64,000 nucleotides of DNA, from positions 124,001-188,000 of the forward strand of contig WFMF01000264.1 in the NCBI GenBank assembly GCA_011033025.1, in the 5' to 3' direction. The position numbers and the translations under genes were made by a program. The notes beneath the pieces are model-generated. The model saw only the letters and a program-made list of their open reading frames with translations. It was not told the origin of the DNA and did no database searches. Source of the DNA: Beroe forskalii. Its lineage: Eukaryota; Ctenophora; Nuda; Beroida; Beroidae. Position 1 is the first letter of the stretch. Each line of letters begins with the position of its first letter. Below are positions 12,101 to 22,420 of the stretch, one piece after another.

Positions 12101-14173
12101 TAAAACCTTGTAAATTTAACTGTGAGAACAACACATAGGTCATCAAATGAGCTGATATATTCCAGTTTATCTAAACTTTTATTATATTTTGAATATCCTA
12201 TCCCATAACCTCCTGAAATACAAATAAAACTTCTGTTTACCGGGGGAAATGCGCATTAAATTCGCTGCCAATTTAACCACGACATGATAACACGGACGTC
12301 ATATGTTAGTGCGTCAACCCTACCGATAAAATACGCCCAGAATAAATAGGCGGTCACAATGACGTCATTTACATTGTGTGCGCTTTAAACTTGTGAAAAA
12401 TAACCGCCTATTTTTCGTGCGCGGGTTAGTTAGTACGTCAACCCTGTGATAGTGTGAGAAGTTGTAAGGCTTGTTTTTACTACATAATAGGTACATGACA
12501 CATCTCTACACACACTATGTGATGCTGGTTCATTACTGGTATTATGTGTGTGTGCTGTTACACACTGCTAATCACAGGGCTTCACAGGGCCTTGTTATAT
12601 CTCTTCTTTAGATCTTTTCCCATTCTTGAAAGGTCTTTTCTCACTCGATGGGTCGCACTGTCGCAGTCTGGCGTTTAGGAAAGCATCACATTCAAACTCA
12701 TAGACCATGGCCATGGTTTCCATGAAAACTACTGAAGTTCCCGAACTGAGATATATTTGTCCGACATATCCCAGTGAATATCTCCGATATACCTTTGTGT
12801 ACACGCTCTAATTGCTATGTATGGAATGTAACACGTACATAAATAGCACACTAATACGCTAATATAGCTCATTAACATCTGTATATCAGGCAATAGTTGG
12901 CAGAGCGCTGTAATTATATTTATCTCATACAGAATTAACTGCTATTTGTAGATATTTGAGGTGTTAAATGGGTCGTTAATTGCCGTAATGGGTTTGTGTC
13001 TGGTTATTAATTGGTAGGGTAATTTATTTGGGTGCTCGCGTGAAAAGTTACAGAACATCAAAAGGAATCTTATCTGATTTTTGACATTTGGTTCTTGATA
13101 CGGACCAACAGATACGATATGTGTTAATTTGTATCTTCTGTTGAATTGAAAGTGTGGAAAGGAAATACTGAATACTTATTTCTTCCTTTTGTTGCAAGAA
13201 ACAAGGAAGAAAAAACAGAGAAAGTTGGAAAGACTTTGCAGTGTGCTTCAAACATTGCACATATAGTTCGCACCATTGGAATGTAAATGGGTATCGAATT
13301 CCGATGTTGTGTTTACGGTTAGAGTTACTGAGTATTTCATTTCTCAATTTGTAACCGAAGCCCCCACTTTATTTTTCCTAACAACATCACGGCTGAAGCT
13401 TGCTTTATCTCAAATTAAAGCGCCCTTATTCGTAATTAATTCATACCTCTCAGGAATTATTTCAATTACAGGAAAATTTATCATTTCAGTAACTAGAGGA
13501 AGTTGCTAAGGTAAGAGTAAAGATTGAGGCTTAATTAGGGGGACCTAATGAAACATGATACCTCACTTCTTTAGCAGAAACCAGTGTAAAGATAAGAATT
13601 AAAATGGGGATAAATAATTGCGAAGAACACTAAATTTTGCAAATATAGCGACTAGCGAACGCGGCAAAGGAATGAAGTACGCTAGATATGGGATAGCATT
13701 TCATTCTGATCGCCACACCAGGTGTTATTTTCACAGGAGGCAGACCACCGTACTCTGGATATGTCCATTTGTGCTTTATATGGAGTGCATTTATTGGTAT
13801 GAAACTTGCGAAATGTAATAACAAGTTCTTTTCAGGCAGGAGATTTTCTTGAATAAATCCTCAGCCCTCAGGCATCATTGAAGAAATGCCAGGTTTATAA
13901 AGGTCTGAAGTTCAGAAAAAAAATTGGTTACCCTTATCTCGTTCTCAGGACAGTGAGTTGTTGATGGAAGAAAGGAGTAACCAGCCCTACCCACCCGATC
14001 ACCAGTTCATTGAGTACGGTACAGCTAAACCTGAGCCAGCTACCTTCGGGGCGCACAACAACAGTACGAGGAAGACCAAACGTGACAAGAAGAAAAAGGT
14101 AAGGAGTGCTATCTATTCTTACCTTTCTTTAAACCTTCTAGAAATATTAGAATTTGTAACTGTAGTTTTATGA
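140..14173 (+). CDS. F-BAR domain adaptor, CIP4/TOCA/FNBP1 type, 5' end outside the window
   Basis: Membrane-bending F-BAR adaptor of the type that links curved plasma membrane to actin assembly. Exons read from splice sites and frame are 140-202, 7333-7437, 9643-9749, 9985 to about 10208, and 13949-14098. They encode, in order, a coiled-coil segment (QLQQEYKEWQVSLDR), then KYEKAAKEAE with NATKAQVEK, then HRHDLMEKSK with NQHEYYHQ, then a helix ending in NINPAE, then DSELLMEE and a Lys-rich end (KRDKKKK). These match the order and spacing of the second half of the FNBP1/CIP4 F-BAR domain, including the NATKADVEK and HEYYH landmarks and the NDS at the domain end. The N-terminal half lies upstream of base 1. 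No HR1 or SH3 exon was found before the next gene; reading through the last donor reaches a stop at 14171-14173. The 10.1-kb exon end is disrupted by a minisatellite with an in-frame TGA at 10205-10207. The family call is firm; the exact paralogue and whether the gene is intact are not. Confidence 0.8.
1448..1500. repeat. TGACGTCA hairpin repeat, copy A (diverged)
   Basis: Inverted repeat with outer arms ccgtttaacgtcatta and the related taatgacgtcat, containing a TGACGTCA octamer at its right side. It resembles the arms of the better-preserved copies at 3.1, 6.35, 12.3 and 22.6 kb. Confidence 0.5.
2052..2108. repeat. TGACGTCA hairpin repeat, copy B
   Basis: Reads aataggcag..tgacgtcattaactc then ..atgataatgacgtcac, so it is self-complementary around a short loop. 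It shares the aataggc edge and the GACGTCATTA core with other copies. Confidence 0.6.
2231..2630 (+). repeat. 50-bp tandem repeat, 8 copies
   Basis: The unit contains tatcctaggatggagagtg followed by tatcattatac and a pyrimidine-rich tcctttactcctattcttgc. The tatcctagga landmark recurs every 50 bases from 2281 to about 2581. The first copy (2231-2280) and one near 2531 are more diverged. No coding capacity. A single-locus minisatellite in an F-BAR intron. Confidence 0.9.
3125..3192. repeat. TGACGTCA hairpin repeat, copy C
   Basis: Left arm aataggcggtttaaatgacg pairs with right arm ending gatgacgttgaaccgcctat. It is a well-preserved member of the dispersed family, about 70 bp long, with a CRE-like TGACGTCA. 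Confidence 0.8.
4021..4090 (+). repeat. 16-bp tandem repeat, just over 4 copies
   Basis: Unit attgatgaaatgtctt starts at 4021, 4037, 4053 and 4069, followed by a partial attgat. Copies are identical, suggesting recent slippage or expansion. Confidence 0.9.
5084..5109. repeat. CACGTG double palindrome
   Basis: A 26-bp near-perfect palindrome, gtatcacgtgac then ctgtcacgtgatac, with two CACGTG E-boxes. A related arrangement occurs at 22421-22485. It could be a dispersed repeat or a bHLH binding site; nothing in the sequence decides. Confidence 0.6.
6346..6430. repeat. TGACGTCA hairpin repeat, copy D
   Basis: Left arm gagaaataggcggttaagat and right arm ttgatgacgttgaaccgcct face each other. A G-to-T change breaks the left GACGTCA (gtcgtca). 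Followed by cacgcgcg, which also flanks copies E and F. Confidence 0.8.
6502..6583. repeat. TGACGTCA hairpin repeat, copy E, opposite orientation
   Basis: About 70 bases after copy D and inverted relative to it: cgcgcgaaaaattggcag at the left, then gataatgacgttaacttaac and cgcctatttctc at the right. Copies D and E together form a larger inverted pair. Confidence 0.75.
8463..9599. mobile_element. Short TIR (MITE-like) element split by a second element
   Basis: Left terminus attttagtattcaaatgtag followed by acagaacgagata pairs with gtatctcgttctgtcttcat and aatactaaaat. The right terminus is interrupted by the 957-bp element at 8630-9586. Removing that element restores a compact hairpin of about 180 bp with internal arms around aaacttaatttctc and gagaaattaagttt. 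Confidence 0.8.
8630..9586. mobile_element. 957-bp DNA transposon with 201-bp TIRs, copy 1
   Basis: Terminal inverted repeats of about 201 bp start acgggtcacaactaatta and end taattagttgtgacccgt; both sides are bordered by TA, consistent with a TA target-site duplication. A near-identical copy lies at 28453-29408 with its interior in the opposite orientation. The interior encodes no recognisable transposase, so it is non-autonomous. TA duplication is typical of Tc1/mariner-type elements, but long TIRs are also seen in other groups, so the superfamily is unassigned. Confidence 0.92.
10136..10557 (+). repeat. 24-bp minisatellite grown from an F-BAR exon end plus its donor site
   Basis: The unit is aacatcaaccctgctgag followed by gttagt. 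The first 18 bases are the end of the F-BAR exon (NINPAE) and gttagt is a plausible 5' splice site. The first copy has gacagt in place of gttagt, the second has tttatt, and later copies carry gttagt or gtatgt. Roughly 16 units are present, several identical. In the coding frame the array meets TGA at 10205-10207, just before the first GAG/gttagt junction at 10208/10209. Confidence 0.95.
10547..11004 (+). repeat. Direct duplication of about 220 bp
   Basis: Two copies, about 10547-10767 and 10791-11004, both beginning gctgaggtatgtgagg and containing gaaaaccccacaggttttgg and acccaatacccatcaatccc. Each starts with an exon-end/donor-like unit from the minisatellite, so the duplication extends the same process into intron sequence. 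Confidence 0.9.
11295..11420. repeat. About 24-bp tandem array of small palindromes
   Basis: Repeats of atcattgcactttatacagt and variants; each unit is partly self-complementary (cactttatacagtg). About five diverged copies, able to form a cruciform-like series. Confidence 0.75.
11654..11674 (+). repeat. Poly-C tract, 21 C
   Basis: An uninterrupted run of 21 C between tta and gtta. Length is likely to vary between individuals or reads. Confidence 0.95.
12341..12424. repeat. TGACGTCA hairpin repeat, copy F, with direct-repeat flanks
   Basis: Left arm aaataggcggtcacaatgac and right arm aataaccgcctatttttcg. It is flanked on both sides by ttagtgcgtcaaccct and ttagtacgtcaaccct, a direct repeat of about 16 bp that could be a target-site duplication. 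Confidence 0.8.
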
Positions 14174-14524
14174 TAAATAGGACGAGCAGAGTTGTCACAA
14201 ACATCGTTTATTGTAGCAATAAAACTATGTTGTAGTAGTACGGAAATTTTCAAATGTTCTATCAACATTCATTTTCAACCATATTCTGAAGATTATAAGA
14301 TTAGCATAACAACAGATAATCAACAAAATAATTGACTATACCTATCATACAAAATCAACACCTAAATATCAACGGTACTGATGGCAACTGTATTGAACTG
14401 ATTTATCATTTACAAAATGAACCCAGAATAGTACGGTATCATGCTTCACACCCGGACAAATATCAACGGTAATCTAATAGTTATAACGGAATTTTACACC
14501 TGTACAATATACAAACTTGATTTC

Positions 14525-15065
14525 ATTTACTGTTGGGCCCTACTTAAAACCGGGGAAGGGGGTTTTAATCTACCTGAAGGGGTCAAAAAAATTTGAAACC
14601 CCTTTTAAATTCAATTGTTTCTTTTTCAGTTTTTTTTTACCAGACCTGATTTCTTAAACAAAAACACCTTTGTCAGTTTAAGCCCCCACCTCGTGTCGGG
14701 TCGAGCGGATCCGCATTTTTCCCATTTTTGGGGGCAGTTGCAATTTTAATTTAAAAGTTGGGTTTAAATTTTCTTTTTTGCCCCATTTAAAAGCCCCTTT
14801 TTCGAAAAAAGGGGGGTTTCCGACTTTTTGTTTCCTCGGGTTTTTTAAAATTTTAAATTTAAATCTTTTCATTTCTTAAACACCCTTGGCGCCGAACACC
14901 AATAAATGTCCCAAAACCCGGGTGGGGGTCTTTTGGCCGGTTGCCCCATTTAAAAATTTTGGTTTTCCCCGGGAATTTTGCCGCCGAGGGGGGGGTTTGC
15001 GGAAAACAAAGGGTTTTGGGCTTTCCGTTCCCAACAACTGCATGTGATCCTTTATCACATCAAAT
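14525..15065. other. Homopolymer-rich stretch, possible low-quality sequence
   Basis: Long blocks such as aaaaccggggaagggggttt and cgaaaaaaggggggtttccg, with runs of doubled and tripled bases, unlike the surrounding DNA. The texture is that of stretched homopolymers. ORFs on the - strand here should not be treated as genes. Confidence 0.55.
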
Positions 15066-15439
15066 TTCATACACGGGTGTGCTTACGTAAATTTACATGT
15101 GATAAGGAAGCATCAGACAAGTTACCACTTTAGATTTATTACTTGTTAAAGACAGTAACGCTGGCATTGAAAATATCTCGTAACTGTTTACTGCAAACTC
15201 ACTCCACTCAGGCGTATTCACGCACTTTTAAGTTTTGTACCATTTAAAATTTAAGATAGGATTAATCAACACTAGTAGACAGAGCTTTTAAAAAATCCGT
15301 TCTTAAGGGACTTATTCCATTTAGAATACTAAAAGATAGTTAACATGCGCAACAATGGTTATAACAAGAATTTTATTTATAGTATTATCAATAAGGAAGT
15401 AACTAAACGAATGGATGCCGACGAAAAAAGAATTTTCGA

Positions 15440-15855
15440 AGGCCCAGAGAAGTTTAAAGTTTATCTTTAAATTACCATACTTAGGTGAAATATCTAATAA
15501 AGTCATTGTATCAGAAAGAAATTGCCTGGAAAAATTAGAATTAATCAGTTATATGAGTAGTTACTAAAGTTGCCAAGTATTTAAGTTTAAAAGATGTACA
15601 ACCTAAGCACCTCAAACATGATGTGATATACAGGATCACATGCAGCAAATTTCATATCGGTGAAACTTGCCGTGCTCTGCAAACTCGTCTGAAGAGCACA
15701 CCAAGTGGATCAGGTATGACGGAGGTCGGGAAGCACTTGTTGCTGAACCTGGCTGTCATATCACATTTGAGGACTGCGATTTAACGTATGAAAGTAAAAT
15801 GTACAAACGGAAATCCGAAAGAGAGCTTATTTATTCAACAATACGACGATGGTAA
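15440..15855 (+). pseudogene. Decayed Penelope-like retroelement C-terminus with GIY-YIG nuclease domain
   Basis: One frame reads KLPYLGEISNKV near 15466-15500, the conserved motif upstream of the linker in Penelope-like polymerases. After several stops another segment reads DVIYRITCSKFHIGETCRAL then QTRLK (about 15618-15690), the core of a GIY-YIG endonuclease with YR.TC, HIGET and R residues. A frame change then continues as GCHITFEDCDLTYESKMYKR (about 15751-15815), the usual tail of this domain. Stops and at least two frame changes show it is dead. Strand +, lying between the inverted repeats of the 14.2-16.4 kb element. Confidence 0.72.
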
Positions 15856-16432
15856 CTTGTTGAATGATAAGCTCAAATCTGTTCCATTATTTCTATTCAA
15901 TTTACCCACCCATCAAGATCAGATTTAAAGGCCGTATCTTCCCCAAGTTTTAGTACCAGACAGTGTAATAGTGTAATAGTGTAATTTGTATATTGTATAA
16001 TTAGGGTAGGTGTAAGAGGAATTCGTAGTATAACGGTAATTGACGCGAACTGGCACTGTGTCGGGTGTGAAACCCTATGATACGCACCCTCTATCACGAC
16101 GTTCACATGCAATAGCAAATGTGAAAATCAAGTTCCTAGTACAGTTGCCATTCCGTTCTATTAGTACTGCTGATATTTGAGTGAAGCTGATACCACAAAA
16201 TGATTCTTGGGTCCATTTTGTATGATAGTGTGAAGTCAATACTGTCAGTACTAGACTCATGTTGATTGAATTATTTTATTATCTGTTATGCTAATCAACC
16301 TATAATCTTCAGAATATGGTTGAAATGAATGTTGATAGAACATTTGAAAATTTCCGTACTATTACAACATAGTTTTATTACGCAATAAACGATGTTTGGT
16401 GAATAACCCTGCTCGTCCTATTTATCATAAAA

Positions 16433-18111
16433 CTTCAAAAGAAATCCCTCTTCTTCACTCCTGTAACTGTAGTGAGTGACTAATTTAAGGCTTAAGCTAT
16501 TTCTTCCTTTTAGATTACAACGCTTTTGTGCAATCTTTGCCTTAAGAACTAAATCCCTTTTTCAAAGTCAATCATTGAAGCTGAATTTTATTTAATTGAT
16601 TAAAAAATTAGTTAATTCTACTGCATGAAATTCGACAAGGTTCTGCGTTTGCTGCTTGCATGCGCATAATCAACTTTAAGGTATGACGCGCGCGCGTAGG
16701 TCTTCTTAAATTGTGAGCATTCAAAATTTTGCGCGTTCTTATACAAAAGTTTAATTGTGAGCATTCGACGCACGCGCGTTTTAGGATTCTGAGCGCGGTA
16801 ATTAAAGCATTTCCACCTAATTTCCATGATAATTTGTAACTACCTCCCTTGCTCATGGACATGATGTCATACTACACGGCACAATATGATCACTAATCAA
16901 ACTCATAAAACGTAGATAATATGTGTGTTTCATGATATGACGTGACTTACATTGCTCGCCCAATGACATCATGTGGGAATGATCCTAAGTTGAAAAAAAA
17001 AATCTCCGAAGAGAATGAAATAGTATAAATATATTCTGAGAAAGCACTAGAGGTGCATCCCCAAAGTGTAAAATTTCACCAAAAACATCAAAATAATTTA
17101 AATTTAAAAAATAAAATAAAATATATTAAAAACCAACATTTTCAAAATTTAAACTAAATTCAAAAAAACAACCCCCAAATTAAAAAAAGCCCCCCAAAAG
17201 GGAAAGAAAGGCCCCAAAACGGTCAGAAAACACAGAACATACGAACAAGAAAAAAAGTTCCAAGGGGAAATTTGGGGGGACGCCCTGGAAAAACCCGACT
17301 GATGGGTTTTTAGCAGCCGATCAAACTAAAACTTTCCCCAAGATTTAACTGAAAAGATAAACCCAAACACATCAAACCCCAATAACACATCTCCCCCTTT
17401 TTTAAATTACAAACCCCCGCCCCTATTCCATTTTCCCCCCTTCCCTTCTGACAAAACTCACCCCTTCCCCCTAAAATTATGGATGTTAAAAAGTTTATTT
17501 TCTAGTAATATGTTATCGCGCGTTACCAAAAATAGAATTATGAGCGAATTTTGTGACATGGATAAATTGTCACACATTTTGAGTTGTGAAGCATGAGCCA
17601 TGGTGCTCAGTCTTCAGTCCCAAATAGGCTCGGGTTTGTAATTGATGTCTCTCTGTGAAGATTTTTTCAAAATTTATGAGAGGAGGTTATTCTCTATTCC
17701 TCACAATCATCAAACCAGATGTGTTTCTCTTGCCACCTGCTGATGCTGGGATAATCATATCGTTGATGACAAGGGAGTACCTCAAATCTGTAGAGTAACC
17801 GCTGGTGATTCACCTATTACGCCAAATGCTACCGGGAATTTTGTGTAGGTATCCTACAAATATTCTGCTGTTTGCTGAAAAAAGCAAAGATCAAAAACTT
17901 CAACGTGGCAGGGGATGATCTCATCCTTATTAATATTAAATTTCTCATTTTGATAACGTGTAATTTTCAGGCTCGGAGCTGATTGGCTGGAATATGCGAA
18001 ATGCAACAGTTAGTGGAATTATCAGTATCTTGGAATGTGTCAACAGCCTCTCCGTGTGTCACAGACCGGTGCAGACTTTGTTTGATTTCTCTCAGCCTCT
18101 GATAGTGAGCC
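16433..18111. other. Non-coding stretch with a second homopolymer-rich patch
   Basis: No gene seen. 17085-17480 has the same stretched-homopolymer texture as 14525-15065 (caaaaaaacaacccccaaat, aaaaaaagccccccaaaagg). The part next to 18112 is the presumed promoter or 5' UTR of the secreted-protein gene; I see no clear TATA element. Confidence 0.45.
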
Positions 18112-19737
18112 ATGATTCGTGTACTTTTTACGGTGTTTCTGGTGGGAGCTGGGATATGCGAAGATGCGCTGGGTATGTTCGATTTTAGATCGTACAAAGA
18201 AACCACTTTTAAAATGTTATTATCCGTAAATCAACCATTGTGCTTATTTCAAAGTTTACACTTCATATTGATACTATTTTGCAAAATACAGTGGCATTTT
18301 GAGTATTCTAAGTATGAAGTTCGCCTGAATTTCAGATGTTTCGGGCATCATTATGGACGCTCCCAGTCCACTGGAACTCATGGTCCGGGGTCTCTCGGAC
18401 ACAGTCGACTCTCTAAAGAAGGAAGTGAAACGTCTTGACATGCTCATCAAGTTCTACAATCCAGGTACGTGAACTCGAAACTCCGCGCAATTAGATTTAA
18501 TGAGAAACTCCGTGAAATCACAAAACACTTTAACCGGTTAGATTTAGTATTATGTAGTAGATTTAGATTTAGGGGAGGCTAGGCGCTAGTCATGCTAGGG
18601 ACAAGGGAAAAATAATAAAAACATGAAAATTCGACGTTGGTGAAACAGCTGATAATCTAATGAGATCCAACCTCAATTTTCTCGTTCTTCTCCAGAATGG
18701 ACGTGGACGGATGCCAGAAAATGTGGCATTGACTGTCCGTATGCCATCAATCTGCTGGACTTTGCAGCAGTACAGTGGAGGTTTGAGGGAGATTTCAACG
18801 GTATCTTCGATCTGGAGTTTGTGGATGAGCAGGGCAAGATGCGGGGAAACATGGACTTGTGAGTCACTCTTATGTTATCTGTCATACCTTATCGGACATA
18901 ATTATCTCGAAAGTTAGTTTCACGGACCTAAAACTTCACGGACAAGTTCGGATAATTTGGCATTTCAATGAAATCGAGTATCACATCGGAATTTCTCAGC
19001 TAATCGGCAGCGTGACAAGTCTTCTTGATTTCAGCTACGACCGGCACATGTGGCTGCGAGGGTGCGGGTGGATTAAGTACACGACCACCGCTCCACAACC
19101 GGCTGATAACGGAACTCTGAGAACTTGGGCCTTTGCCAAGTCCGAGGGAGGTTTCAAGGTCTACGCTGAGGATACCATGCTCCTGGAGTACACCTATCCA
19201 GAAGGTGAGTTAGTGGAATTGTGGTAGATTAAACAGGTGTCGCGAGTTCGAGAATTGAGGATTATTCTGAAATTTGCGAGTTGCACGGCACCATGTGCGT
19301 ACGTGGTTATTCTGTTGATTGTTGAATCAGTATCACGTTCGTACGTGGTCGTGTGGAAATTTTAGAATACGTTCTCAGAACTTGCGACATCAGTGTTAGT
19401 TATACATCAAATTAAGAAATCAATTTAATAAAAATTGATACGCAATATTGACGGTTTTCTCGTTAGTACTTCAGTTAAATCATTTGTCATTTAATAGCAG
19501 TGACTGTCGTTACAATTGGATAATCTAATGATTTTCGAAAAAACTGAAAAAAACTAGAAAAACTGGGACTGTCCCATTTACCACCTGCATCTTATCCCAG
19601 GTGACTGTGCTGACACGTGGAGTGGAGCTACAGCCGGGTTCTTCTTTGAAACGCCTGCCACTGCAGTCCACCTTCTACAACACGGAATGGAAACAGCCGA
19701 GTGCGACAAGTTACTTATACAACGAGGCGAGGTCTAG
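18112..19737 (+). CDS. Small secreted protein, five exons, family not recognised
   Basis: Exons 18112-18172, 18336-18464, 18696-18858, 19035-19204 and 19601-19737 have consistent phases (1, 1, 2, 1) and give an open frame of 219 residues ending in GEV and TAG. Residues 1-16 (MIRVLFTVFLVGAGIC) are a signal peptide. About residues 35-60 form a short charged coiled coil (SDTVDSLKKEVKRLDM). The remainder is a Trp- and Cys-containing beta-rich module (EWTWTDARKCGIDC, AVQWRFEGDFNGIFDLEF, HMWLRGCGWIKY, LRTWAFAKSEGGFKVYAED, GATAGFFFE). The alternation of short strands suggests a jelly-roll or lectin-like fold, but I cannot name it. A signal peptide plus short coiled coil plus C-terminal globular domain is the layout of secreted multimeric recognition proteins; that role is inference. 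Each donor and acceptor is canonical GT-AG. Confidence 0.78.
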
Positions 19738-20001
19738 TGTGATAAGTTCATTCTACCACGAGGTGAAGTCGAGTTGTATATGTCTTAGGTAACGCGAGCT
19801 TGTGACATGCGAGAAATAAAACCGTGACAGTGTCACATTGTGGCGACCAAGTGCATTAAAGCATACCCATTTCACCTTGTTTCACTTCGTGACATGTGAG
19901 AAATAAAAACGTGACACTTTGTCCAAGTGCATTAAACCCAAGTGCATAATACCCAAGTGCATACTGCATAATACCCACGGGGTAAAACGGAAATCGTGGC
20001 C

Positions 20002-20093
20002 GCTCCAGTGGCACAATCGGTTAGCGCGTCGTACTTATAAGCAGTACCGGCTTAGCAATGCGAAGGTTGAGAGTTCGAGCCTCTCCTGGAGCA
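20002..20093 (+). tRNA. tRNA-Ile (anticodon UAU) with intron
   Basis: Acceptor stem gctccag pairs with ctggagc followed by discriminator a (20093). The D-arm region gtggcacaatcggttagcgc has an A-box, the T-arm is gagag-ttcgagc-ctctc with a B-box, and the anticodon stem tcgta pairs with tgcga around loop cttata/a, giving anticodon TAT. An intron of about 17-18 bases (agcagtaccggcttagc) sits one base 3' of the anticodon. A T-rich run (gcttttta) follows at 20094 and could end Pol III transcription. The sequence closely resembles animal tRNA-Ile(UAU), which usually carries an intron. Confidence 0.95.
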
Positions 20094-22420
20094 GGCTTTT
20101 TAAGGAAAAACATCCGAAAAATAATCCTAAAATTTAAGGTGGAAATATCAGGAATTTTGATTTTTTTTTTGAAAATTTACCAAACGCGGAGTGAATGATT
20201 CTGGTTTCAACAGGTGTTTTTACAGCTCATGTTAGTAATTACTAAGTACACATTTGAAATAAGAGAATTAATTTCCACATGGAGATAAGGCGTTCTCTGA
20301 GTTGGATATACACCCTCTTAAGCTTGTACATTACTTGTACAGTGTACATTGTATAAATGAAGATATGTTGATTCATGAGTATAATTTAGATGTAATGGTC
20401 GGTACAGTGTGCACTAAATTATACCATTTGTGTTTTGCATCGTTGGAAAGATGAAAGGAGCGACGTGTACACTCAGTGCACAATAGAACACACGATAGGA
20501 AATTCTGGACACTGAACGAGACATTTTTAAGATACTTATATGGAACGAAATTTGCGGATTGTACGACATTTTCCAACTCCGCAAAATTTCAAAATGACGC
20601 CATCATCATAGGTTAGCATGAGTAATATTGAATAAAATTTCTTATGATCATCTGAAATCAATTCTTTTCAGTACATTTTTTCAGATTCAATTGGCAATAA
20701 TTTGATATTGTTTCAGGAATGGATCTCCTCTGGTGGCTGAACCAGTAGACAATCAGGAAGGCAGATCACTGACACTGCTGACTGAAACAAGTGCAAAATA
20801 TGATTCATGAATCCATATACATGTATATTGGGATAAGACATTAAGGCGTCCACTGTCCATTGAACTATACAAAAATATTCCGTTCATAATTTCATCGAGA
20901 ATTATTTTGAAAAATTACCTTTTGGTTTATCAAATGTATACTGTAATTTTATGTTTAGTTTATCATATCACTTGTCTATTATGAACTTTTAAGAACGATT
21001 ATGGTGTTTATTTCATAAATTTTTCCAGCAATCTGGTCCGATGTCGATACATAGTTAGGGCCAAGTTGTGCATAGTCATTGCTTTATTAGTTTGGTCAAT
21101 GTTGAAGCATAGTAAGGACATTTTTAGGGAACGGGGCATAGTTTTACACACTTGAGGCTAACTCACACTTGAGGCATGGTTGGGGCAAATTTGGGACAAA
21201 GTCAGGGCATACTTGGGGCTAGTCTCGCCAGGGGATGGGAAGGAAGTAATGGTTGATGGTGAGGAAGGTGAGTGAGGCCGTCGTTCCCAATCTGTTTTTG
21301 AGGGCGTCTTTCAAAAACGCTCAAAAATGGCAATTCCCACGATTTTACAACAAAAAAATGCGTTTTTCAAAAACTCTTCCAATCAAGTGACATTCACTTC
21401 ATGTTGGCGTTGCACTTGTTCAGATATGAGAATGTGCATACATACGCATGATAATGATGGTTCAATAACATTTGCCCAGCCACTCCCACATCGGAACTAT
21501 CCTACAAATTAAAACATTTACTGCTCCCCACTCTTCTAAGATTATTAAGACAATCAGTCATTAATCGATTATATTAAGGTAACCAAATACATTTAATAGA
21601 TTCCGGAACTCCCACGGCCAACTCCCTTTCACCTTTCCAAAATCTGCAATAAAATAATCAAAAGTAAGCGTACGATTAACTTTCAAATCGGAATGATAGC
21701 TCAAACAACGATCTCTGAACCATAGATGTGCTATTTTGTATCAAAAGGTTTAGAAATACAATTCATTAGGGAAAGCCTTGCCAAGTTTCAGTGCAAACAT
21801 CCCCACAAACACGGATTAAATTATGGAATTTAATAGCAGAGCTCTGCTATTTATAAATACAGAACCACAGATCAGTTATATACATAAATATAGTTATGTT
21901 TTGTTTGAATATGTGGGAATTGCCGGGAGATTCTCAGAGTGTTTTGAAGTTTCGGAATGATTTCGGAACGAATTTTGAACTCAAAATACCGCATCGCTTT
22001 TATCTTTTGTGGTGTCTCACTCTTAAACTTTTTGGTGGATCACCTCTTATAGATCCACCTTACAGACCTTATTAGACCTTACAATACATATTTTCATTGC
22101 TCAGATGATATCCCAATATCGCTGTATCGCAATATGTGTCCCAGTGTCCCTTTACAGAATGAGATAACTGACTCATGATAAAACCTGAACTACTTTCGCG
22201 ATCAGCTATAGAACTCAACTATTATTGCTTTGTTACTTTGTTCTTTTGTTAGGAGCCTAAAATCTGCACATGCTTTTAAAAACGACCCAAAACAATACAG
22301 ACACGACAGAAACAATAATAACAATAAGTTTAATGATAAGCCTTTTATCTGAAAATCAACCGCTATGATTGGCTCATTGCCACCTATTACCTTTCTCTTG
22401 CGACAAGATGTTCGAAAAGT

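Larger units (their letters stand above)
11005..13948 (+). other. Rest of the F-BAR intron, no coding exon recognised
   Basis: Non-coding stretch up to the DSELLMEE exon. It contains a palindromic tandem array (11295-11420), a poly-C tract (11654-11674) and hairpin copy F (12341-12424). I see nothing else that can be supported. Confidence 0.5.
14166..16432. mobile_element. 2.27-kb element with long, diverged inverted repeats
   Basis: The left end ttttatgataaataggacga is mirrored by tcgtcctatttatcataaaa at the right end. The mirror continues for roughly 350 bases at reduced identity (for example aacatcgtttattgtagcaa against ttgcgcaataaacgatgtt-type sequence, and caacattcattttcaaccat against atggttgaaatgaatgttg). 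The interior holds a decayed GIY-YIG fragment on the + strand and a stretch of suspicious homopolymer-rich sequence. Penelope-like elements can carry terminal repeats in inverted orientation, so the repeats and the GIY-YIG remnant may belong to one element. It begins inside the read-through end of the F-BAR reading frame. Confidence 0.75.

Noticed and set aside
14678-15070. Two 64-codon ORFs on the - strand
   Set aside because: They lie in the stretched-homopolymer patch and have no recognisable domain.
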